5,934 nucleotides of DNA. Source: Candidatus Cloacimonadota bacterium. GTDB lineage: Bacteria > Cloacimonadota > Cloacimonadia > Cloacimonadales > TCS61. The stretch covers positions 1 through 5,934 of the forward strand of contig DRTC01000119.1 of NCBI GenBank assembly GCA_011372345.1, in the 5' to 3' direction. This document shows, piece after piece, positions 1-4,691 of this stretch; positions within the stretch are counted from its first letter, which is position 1; each line of letters starts with the position of its first letter. A model generated the notes under the pieces. That model was not told where the DNA came from. It made no database searches and worked only from the letters and a program-made list of their open reading frames with translations. Position numbers and translations under genes: made by a program.

Positions 1-123
1 CAACTAATTCAACTAATTCAACTAATTCAACTAATTCAACTAATTCAACTAATTCAACTAATTCAACTAATTCAACTAATTCAACTAATTCAACTAATTC
101 AACTAATTCAACTAATTCAACTA
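1..123. repeat. Perfect 9-bp tandem repeat (minisatellite), 13.7 copies, open to the left
   Basis: The unit CAACTAATT (minus strand TTGAATTAG or a rotation) repeats without a single mismatch from the window start to position 123, giving 13 full units plus six bases. It stops abruptly where the C-terminal codons of the minus-strand lipoprotein gene begin, and the TAG stop codon of that gene (121-123) is itself part of the last unit. In that gene's frame every unit carries another TAG, so changes in copy number would not alter the protein. The array continues past the window edge, so its true length and left flank are unknown. Perfect copies imply recent expansion by replication slippage, or an assembly end at an unresolved repeat. 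Confidence 0.97.
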
Positions 124-762
124 CTCTATCCTCTTTATCTCAATTCTCTGATGAGATATTTTGTCAATTTGAATGGTAGAAATATTTTTTTTATCATAAA
201 AAAATGAAATATCCGAAAGCTCATAATTTCTGTTGTATTCCAGAATTACATAAGAATCAGGATTAGTGAAAACGATCTTTTCAAGTAACATTTTTTCGGA
301 AAAAATTAGTGAATAATTCTCATTTTCATAGTTTTTAGATTTAATGATTTCTTCTTTATTATTTATCAGTTTTTGGACATCAAATATTTTTGCAAAATCC
401 GGTAATTTTTCTTTTTCAAAAAGAGAATCGAGTATATTTTCTTCGGTTTGGAAAGGCAGTCTTAAAACGATGGTTGTATCCATATAAACTGTGATGAAAG
501 GAGTCGGATGCATTCCCATAATTCCGGAATCAAAAATATCCATCCTGAAAGCTTCTTCGTTCTTTCTGATCGAGACATTTTTCCTGAAAGAAAAACTTTT
601 GTAATTTAATCCGATAATGCCGTCGATCCGAAAATTTTTCCAGCTTTCAAGATGATTTAAAAGAAGTTTTTCTTTTTTGGAATAGTCGTCGATCGGGAAA
701 GATGCACAACTCCATACAAAGAGGATAATAACAAAAAAAAAAGCTTTAAGAAGGATTTTCAT
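121..762 (-). CDS. Predicted outer-membrane lipoprotein, weakly LolB/LolA-like
   Basis: This 213-residue protein begins with a classic lipoprotein signal: a basic N-terminus (K2, K6), a hydrophobic core at about residues 7-17 and a lipobox V-W-S-C with the modified cysteine at C19. The residue after Cys is Ala, not Asp, consistent with Lol-dependent sorting to the outer membrane. The mature part is rich in beta-strand-like alternation. Around residues 38-105 it has a W-x-x-F-x-x-x-G pattern, then an R-x-D-x-x-D-S-x-x-G stretch and a V-L-R-L-P segment. These recall the half-barrel of LolB/LolA or DUF4292-type lipoproteins, but the match is by eye and weak. Its start lies 17 bp inside the end of lgt with no strong Shine-Dalgarno (only AAGAAAG just before ATG), suggesting translational coupling. 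A run of ten T (733-742) lies in the signal-peptide codons. The stop codon lies in the tandem repeat. The lipoprotein call is firm; the function is not. Confidence 0.82.
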   Translation of the reverse strand: MKILLKAFFFVIILFVWSCASFPIDDYSKKEKLLLNHLESWKNFRIDGIIGLNYKSFSFRKNVSIRKNEEAFRMDIFDSGIMGMHPTPFITVYMDTTIVLRLPFQTEENILDSLFEKEKLPDFAKIFDVQKLINNKEEIIKSKNYENENYSLIFSEKMLLEKIVFTNPDSYVILEYNRNYELSDISFFYDKKNISTIQIDKISHQRIEIKRIE

Positions 763-1537
763 CTTTCTTGGTCATTAACAGAAAAATCGCAATTACGCTG
801 AAAATAAACATGATCGAACTTAATATCTGTCCCATGGTCATAAAACCGATGAGAAAACCGAGATGTTCATCAGGTTCACGAACGAACTCTACTAAAAACC
901 GGAAAAGTCCGTAAAAACCGATAAATGACCAGAAAACAATTCCGGATTTATTTATTTTTTTCAGGATTATAAATGTGATAAAGAATAAAAGAAAACCTTC
1001 CAGAAATGCTTCATAAAGTTGTGACGGATGACGAGGTAAGCCATCAGAATTCGGGAAGACCATTCCCCATGGAAGATTAGTTACACGACCATAAAGTTCA
1101 GCATTGATGAAATTTCCGATCCTTCCCAAACCTAATCCAATCGCAACTAACGGCATGGTCGGATCTGCCAGACGATAAAAATTATAGTTATGTTTTTTAC
1201 TGAAAATAAGACCTGCAATAATGACTCCGACTGCACCTCCGTGAAAGGACATTCCTCCTTCCCAGACTGCGAAAATATGCAGAGGATGATAAAAGTAGTA
1301 AGAGAGTTTGTAGAAAAGAACATAACCGAGCCGACCTCCGATAACAACACCCAGCATGATCTGGAAGAGCAGGTTTTCGTATTCTTCTTTTTTGAGGAAA
1401 ACTTTTTTTTGAGTGAAGAGTTTTTTTAGGAAAATATAGCCAACGACAAATCCGACTATATACAAAAAGCCGTACCAGCGGATTTCGAGGAAACCAAGAT
1501 TTACAATAGTTGGATTTATGTCAGGATATTTCAGCAT
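746..1537 (-). CDS. lgt: Prolipoprotein diacylglyceryl transferase (Lgt)
   Basis: Lgt transfers a diacylglyceryl group from phosphatidylglycerol to the lipobox cysteine of prolipoproteins in the cytoplasmic membrane, the first step of lipoprotein maturation. The 263-residue protein has about seven hydrophobic segments. Family landmarks appear in order: I-R-W-Y-G near 19-23 (Y22), H-G-G at 99-101, the signature G-R-I-G-N-F-I-N-A-E-L-Y-G-R at 138-151, H-P-S-Q-L-Y-E at 170-176 and F-R-F-L-V-E-F at 212-218. With the E. coli enzyme recalled from memory, H99, R139, N142 and E147 correspond to H103, R143, N146 and E151 at a constant offset of four, and R213 and E217 to R239 and E243, so the essential residues are present. 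The start fits the usual Lgt N-terminus. The nearest SD-like AGAGG (1556-1560) is 18 nt from ATG, too far to be typical. The end overlaps the downstream lipoprotein gene by 17 bp. Confidence 0.97.
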   Translation of the reverse strand: MLKYPDINPTIVNLGFLEIRWYGFLYIVGFVVGYIFLKKLFTQKKVFLKKEEYENLLFQIMLGVVIGGRLGYVLFYKLSYYFYHPLHIFAVWEGGMSFHGGAVGVIIAGLIFSKKHNYNFYRLADPTMPLVAIGLGLGRIGNFINAELYGRVTNLPWGMVFPNSDGLPRHPSQLYEAFLEGFLLFFITFIILKKINKSGIVFWSFIGFYGLFRFLVEFVREPDEHLGFLIGFMTMGQILSSIMFIFSVIAIFLLMTKKDENPS

Positions 1538-1549
1538 TTAATTTTTTTT

Positions 1550-1576
1550 AAAATTCCTCTTTAAAAAGGGGATTTT
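1550..1576 (-). repeat. Imperfect A/T-flanked palindrome in the lgt leader
   Basis: On the minus strand AAAAT-CCCC-TTTTT is followed by AAA-GAGG-AATTTT. The outer five bases pair perfectly, CC pairs with GG, and the U/A core pairs, with two C-A mismatches. The fold would include the only SD-like AGAGG upstream of lgt. It may be a decayed copy of a palindrome of the AAAATCCCC...GGGGATTTT kind or a weak leader hairpin; the imperfect pairing leaves any role open. Confidence 0.35.
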
Positions 1577-1632
1577 GGTAATCTAATATTTTTCGATATG
1601 AAATTCTTGAAAACTAATTCGGGTTCATTCAT

Positions 1633-1670
1633 AAATAAAAAATCTTGCGAATGGTCGCAGACCTTCGCAA
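1633..1670 (-). terminator. Intrinsic terminator downstream of etfB
   Basis: Read on the minus strand, TTGCGAAGGTC, a TGC loop, and GACC-A-TTCGCAA form an 11-bp stem (7 plus 4 pairs) with one bulged A, mostly closed by G-C pairs in the centre. It is followed at once by GATTTTTTATTT, a U-rich tract with six consecutive T (1642-1637). This is the standard form of a Rho-independent terminator. It lies about 100 nt beyond the etfB stop and about 95 nt before lgt, so it probably ends the polysaccharide-etfB transcript and implies a separate promoter for lgt. Both arms also take part in competing pairings described for the 1642-1764 element. Confidence 0.75.
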
Positions 1671-1764
1671 TGGTTGAAGATGAAAATACCGACCATTACG
1701 GAGGTTTCTTAATCTTGATTTTTGAAAGAATGTCAAGATTAAAGCTCAACCATCCGTAAGGTCT
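1642..1764. repeat. Composite palindromic intergenic element with four related 14-nt motifs
   Basis: Most of the etfB-lgt gap is built of variants of a near-palindromic 14-mer. On the minus strand these are ACCTTACGGATGGT (1762-1749), ACCTCCGTAATGGT (1705-1692), ACCATTGCGAAGGT (1674-1661) and the degraded ACCATTCGCAAGAT (1655-1642). They can pair in several ways. The 19-nt arms 1659-1677 and 1746-1764 match at 15 of 19 positions. AATGGTCG at 1650-1657 is the exact complement of 1690-1697. The seven bases 1696-1702 are the exact complement of 1753-1759, closing a stem around the inner hairpin 1709-1742. No reading frame of note is present. The element resembles REP/BIME- or MITE-like intergenic repeats, or a structured untranslated RNA; one copy cannot separate these. 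No target-site duplication is evident at the ends. Confidence 0.7.
1709..1742. repeat. Perfect 10-bp inverted repeat, 14-nt loop
   Basis: TTAATCTTGA (1709-1718) and TCAAGATTAA (1733-1742) are exact reverse complements separated by 14 bases. This hairpin sits in the middle of the larger composite element and is symmetric on both strands. It contains, on the minus strand, a consensus-like TTGACA (1736-1731), but the hexamer 17 bp further on (ATTAAG) is a poor -10, so a promoter is not convincing. There is no U tract, so this is not a terminator. Confidence 0.8.
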
Positions 1765-1770
1765 AGAAAA

Positions 1771-2553
1771 TCATTTACCCAGTTCTTTCAGTTTATTATA
1801 AATGATGTCCACTAATTCATCCGGAGGAAGTTCATACTTTTCTCCCTCTTTTTTAATTTCCGGGGAGAAGATCTTTACAACTTGTGTGGGAGAACCGTTC
1901 AAACCAATATCATTTTCATTTAATCCAAGATCATTAGCAGTCCAGATTTTGAGTTCAGCTTTTTTGGCGTTTCGTTTTCCCCGCAGAGAAGGAAGTCTTG
2001 GAATATTGATTTCTTTCACAACTGTTAATGCTGCAGGAAGTGTCATCTCAATCCTGTCATATCCGTCTTCCATCAACCGTTGTACGATAATTTTGTTATT
2101 TTCGATCTGCTCGATTTTTTTTACGAAACAGGTTTGCGGGATTTGCAGATGAGTTGCGACTCCGGGACCAACTTGGGCTGTATCTCCGTCGATTGCCATT
2201 TGACCGAAAAAGATCAGATCAAATTCACCGATTTTTTTGATCGCTTCTGCCAGGCTCAAACTTGTTGCCCAGGTATCGGCTCCGGCAAATTTTCTGTCTG
2301 TCAGTAAGACGATTTCATCGACTCCGATAGAAACCGCTTCCCGCAGAGCAGATTCGACTTGCGGTGGTCCCATACTTATTGCAGTTATTTTTCCACCATA
2401 TTTTTCTTTGATCCTGATCGCTTCTTCGATCGCATAAAGATCAAAAGGATTGAGAATGCTTGCTACGCCTTCTCTGATCAAAGTGTTTGTGGTGGGATCG
2501 ATTTTGATGTCGGTTGTATCAGGAACTTGTTTTATACAGACGATTATATTCAT
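1771..2553 (-). CDS. etfB: Electron transfer flavoprotein beta subunit, bifurcating-type features
   Basis: EtfB pairs with EtfA to form the flavin heterodimer that passes electrons from acyl-CoA or similar dehydrogenases to other carriers. At 260 residues this is full length. Visible landmarks are V-C-I-K-Q-V-P-D-T (5-13), N-P-F-D-x-x-A-I-E-E-A (35-45), S-M-G-P-P-Q (60-65), G-A-D-T-W-A-T-S (91-98), the nucleotide-binding D-G-D-T-A-Q-V-G-P (122-130), the ETF-beta signature region V-K-E-I-N-I-P-R-L-P-S-L-R-G (179-192), and I-G-L-N-G-S-P-T (216-223). GADTWATS and IGL-GSPT are features I associate with the bifurcating Bcd/EtfAB-type EtfB of anaerobes, where EtfB holds the bifurcating FAD. ATG is preceded by GAGG with a 4-nt spacer. 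The stop is TGA. No etfA or dehydrogenase gene flanks it: a sugar aminotransferase lies 45 bp upstream, and lgt lies downstream after a terminator. Family assignment is secure; physiological partner unknown. Confidence 0.96.
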   Translation of the reverse strand: MNIIVCIKQVPDTTDIKIDPTTNTLIREGVASILNPFDLYAIEEAIRIKEKYGGKITAISMGPPQVESALREAVSIGVDEIVLLTDRKFAGADTWATSLSLAEAIKKIGEFDLIFFGQMAIDGDTAQVGPGVATHLQIPQTCFVKKIEQIENNKIIVQRLMEDGYDRIEMTLPAALTVVKEINIPRLPSLRGKRNAKKAELKIWTANDLGLNENDIGLNGSPTQVVKIFSPEIKKEGEKYELPPDELVDIIYNKLKELGK

Positions 2554-2567
2554 ATTTCCTCGAGAGA

Positions 2568-2600
2568 AAATTTGCCAAATTTTAAAAATTTGGCAAATTT
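2568..2600. repeat. Perfect 33-bp palindrome between aminotransferase gene and etfB
   Basis: AAATTTGCCAAATTTT (2568-2583), one central A, and AAAATTTGGCAAATTT (2585-2600) are exact inverted repeats with 16-bp arms. The stop codon of the aminotransferase gene (2599-2601) overlaps the outer end, and the palindrome ends 14 bp before the etfB ATG, just ahead of its GAGG site. Only three G-C pairs occur per arm, and on the minus strand it is followed by TTTTCTCTC. It could be a weak terminator or attenuator, an mRNA-stabilising hairpin controlling etfB relative to the upstream genes, or a symmetric protein-binding site. The symmetry is certain and the role is not. Confidence 0.88.
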
Positions 2601-3705
2601 ATTTCAGATAAAACTCTTTAATAGTTTCGATCACATAATCCTGCTGTTTTTTTGATATTTCTGAATAGATCGGAATTGAAATAACTTTTTTTGACATTTC
2701 TTCGGAAACCGGTAAATCACCTTCTTTATAATTGAGATAAGAAAAACATTCCTGGATATGCAATGGTTTCGGATAATAAACGGCACATCCGATATTTTTT
2801 TCCCTTAAAAAATTTTGAAGTTCATCTCTATTTTCAGCAATGAGTGTGAATTGATTATAAATACTTTTTGCTTTCTTATGAATGACTGGAAGTTTGATCT
2901 GTGGAATGTCATTCATATTTTCATAATAATATTTTGCATTCTGTCGACGCGCTTCAGACCAGCTTTCCAGATGCGGAAGTTTGGTCAGCAGAACTGCTGC
3001 CTGGAGAGTATCGAGACGGCTGTTCAATCCCACCCATTTATGGAAATATCTGGGATTTTCTCCATGCACACGAAGTTGTTTTAATTTTTCAGCTAATTTT
3101 TCATCATTGGTCAGACACATTCCGCCGTCGCCCATCGCACCTAAATTTTTACTCGGGAAAAAGGATAAAGTTCCGATATCTCCGATCGTGCCGGCAACCT
3201 TGTTATCGAATCTTGCTCCAATCCCTTGAGCATTATCTTCAATTATAGGAAGATCATTTTTTCGAGCAATAGCAGTGATCTTATCCATGTCAGCCGGTTG
3301 TCCGAAAAGATGAACGACCATAATAGCTTTGGTTTTGGAAGTGATCACGGCTTCGATCTGATCAGCGTCGATATTGAAAGTTTCCGGATCGATGTCGGCA
3401 AAAACCGGATTTGCTCCCACGCGATGGATCGAACCGGCAGTTGCAAAAAAAGTGAATGGAGTAGTGATAACTTCATCGTCTTTTTCGATTTCGAGTGCTT
3501 TTAATGCTAAAACAAGAGCGTCGGTTCCGGAAGCACAACCGATGGCATATTTTGCTTCGCAATAAACCGAAATCTTTTCTTCCAATTCTTTTACCTGCGG
3601 TCCTAAAATGTATTTATGAGATGCAAATACTTTTTCAAATTCTTTCCTGATATCGTCTAAAAGGGCATCATATTGTGCGTTTAGATCTAAAAGAGGTACA
3701 TTCAT
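2599..3705 (-). CDS. DegT/DnrJ/EryC1/StrS sugar aminotransferase, WbpE/WlbC-like
   Basis: This 368-residue PLP enzyme would transfer an amino group, usually from glutamate, to a keto-sugar nucleotide in the cytoplasm. Fold-type I landmarks are clear: Y-I-L-G-P (32-36), phosphate-binding S-G-T-D-A (59-63), I-E-D-N-A-Q (155-160) with D157 facing the pyridine nitrogen, S-F-F-P-S-K-N-L-G (181-189) with the Schiff-base lysine K186, G-D-G-G (192-195), and G-L-N-S-R-L-D-T-L-Q-A-A (226-237). The YILGP start, the GQ-x-ADMD segment (135-141) and NSRLDTLQAA resemble WbpE/WlbC, which act at C3 of UDP-3-keto-GlcNAc-uronate, more than the QdtB/FdtB or ArnB branches. The WbpA/WbpB-type partner enzymes are not in the window, so the substrate is not fixed. 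EDNAQ replaces the commoner EDAAQ. AAGGAG (3715-3710) lies 4 nt before ATG, and the gap from the upstream SDR gene is 11 bp. Confidence 0.93.
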   Translation of the reverse strand: MNVPLLDLNAQYDALLDDIRKEFEKVFASHKYILGPQVKELEEKISVYCEAKYAIGCASGTDALVLALKALEIEKDDEVITTPFTFFATAGSIHRVGANPVFADIDPETFNIDADQIEAVITSKTKAIMVVHLFGQPADMDKITAIARKNDLPIIEDNAQGIGARFDNKVAGTIGDIGTLSFFPSKNLGAMGDGGMCLTNDEKLAEKLKQLRVHGENPRYFHKWVGLNSRLDTLQAAVLLTKLPHLESWSEARRQNAKYYYENMNDIPQIKLPVIHKKAKSIYNQFTLIAENRDELQNFLREKNIGCAVYYPKPLHIQECFSYLNYKEGDLPVSEEMSKKVISIPIYSEISKKQQDYVIETIKEFYLK

Positions 3706-3716
3706 AAAACTCCTTA

Positions 3717-4676
3717 TTATTCTTCGAAATAATTAATAACTTTTTCTAAAATTTTGTCCAAATTATACTTGGTTTTATACCCGATCATATTTTTAATTTT
3801 TGTCAGATCCGGAGCTCTTCTGATCATATCTTCAAAGCCTTCTTCATAAGCATCTTCATATTTGATAAACTCAATTTTGGAGCGGCTTTTAGTTAATTTT
3901 TTGATTTTATGAGCAAGTTCTTCGATCGTTATTTCTTCGCTGCTGCCGATATTAAAGATCTGACCTTCAGCTTTTTTCTCATTCATGAGTTTTATCAAAC
4001 CACCGACAACATCTTCGATATCCGTAAAACAGCGGGACTGCTTTCCGTCTCCAAAAACAGTGATCGGATGGTTCAGAAGAGCGCTTTTCACGAATTTCGG
4101 AATTACCATCCCATACTGTCCGGTTTGTCGCGGACCGACCGTATTAAAACATCTAACGATCACAACCGGAAGTTTTTTCTCACGATAATAAGCTAGAGAT
4201 AAAAATTCATCGATCGCTTTGGCAGAACTGTAGCTCCAACGAGAAATATGAGTAGAACCGAGTAACCTGTCATCTTCTTCTTTAAACGGAACTTTGTTTG
4301 CTTTTCCATAAATCTCGGAAGTCGAAGCAACCAGAACCTTTTTTTTAAATTTATTAGCAAATTCAAGGACATTTTCCGTTCCCGCAATATTCGTTTTTAA
4401 TGACAGCAGGGGATTATCAATGATGTATTTAACACCGACTGCAGCAGCAAGATGATAAACCTGTTCGGCTTCGGAGATCAATTTTTGTAGAATATCCCTG
4501 TTCAAAACGGAATTGATCGTGTATTTAAAATTTTGATTCTTAACTAAGTGTCTGATATTGGAAAATCTACCTGTAGAGAGATTATCGATAACCGAAATTT
4601 CATTTCCTTCTTTTAATAATTTTTCTGCGAGATGTGAACCGATAAATCCCGCTCCACCTGTAATTAATATTTTCAT
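3717..4676 (-). CDS. NAD-dependent sugar-nucleotide epimerase/dehydratase (extended SDR)
   Basis: A complete 319-residue extended short-chain dehydrogenase acting on a nucleoside-diphosphate sugar. The Rossmann motif G-G-A-G-F-I-G is at 7-13, and D31 in V-I-D-N-L-S-T-G indicates NAD rather than NADP. H-L-A-A-A-V-G-V (75-82), the catalytic S-T-S-E-I-Y-G (118-124; T119 and E121) and S-Y-x-x-x-K (Y149, K153) complete the active site. C-F-N-T-V-G-P-R (176-183) and V-F-G-D-G-K-Q-S-R-C-F-T-D-I (207-220) are the usual substrate-side motifs. The C-terminal R-R-A-P-D-L-T-K-I-K (286-295) and E121 recall UDP-glucuronate decarboxylases, but the Y-K region (SYSSAK) is more like epimerases and 4,6-dehydratases, so the exact reaction is open. 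It likely prepares the sugar that the downstream aminotransferase modifies. AAGGAG (4687-4682) sits 5 nt before ATG, and the gap from the exporter gene is 15 bp. Confidence 0.93.
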   Translation of the reverse strand: MKILITGGAGFIGSHLAEKLLKEGNEISVIDNLSTGRFSNIRHLVKNQNFKYTINSVLNRDILQKLISEAEQVYHLAAAVGVKYIIDNPLLSLKTNIAGTENVLEFANKFKKKVLVASTSEIYGKANKVPFKEEDDRLLGSTHISRWSYSSAKAIDEFLSLAYYREKKLPVVIVRCFNTVGPRQTGQYGMVIPKFVKSALLNHPITVFGDGKQSRCFTDIEDVVGGLIKLMNEKKAEGQIFNIGSSEEITIEELAHKIKKLTKSRSKIEFIKYEDAYEEGFEDMIRRAPDLTKIKNMIGYKTKYNLDKILEKVINYFEE

Positions 4677-4691
4677 TTTAACTCCTTGATT

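Noticed and set aside
1..123. CRISPR array
   Set aside because: The units are 9 bp, contiguous and have no spacers.
1..179. Plus-strand open frame reading (Thr-Asn-Ser)n from the left edge through the repeat to TAG at 177-179
   Set aside because: It has no start in the window, consists of repeat plus antisense of the lipoprotein gene's 3' end, and shows no recognisable domain. A 9-bp unit without a stop in one frame is automatically open.
1708..1736. Minus-strand promoter with TTGACA at 1736-1731
   Set aside because: The -35 word is part of the perfect inverted repeat and the corresponding -10 (ATTAAG at 17 bp) matches poorly. A transcript would also meet the intrinsic terminator before lgt.
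1659..1764. A MITE with 19-nt terminal inverted repeats
   Set aside because: Arms pair at only 15/19, no target-site duplication is visible, and the same words recur internally; kept only as one explanation of the composite repeat.
1612..1818. Single copies of the 9-mer repeat unit (AACTAATTC at 1612-1620; rotation ACTAATTCA at 1810-1818)
   Set aside because: The word is AT-rich and single hits are plausible by chance in this composition; one lies inside etfB coding sequence.
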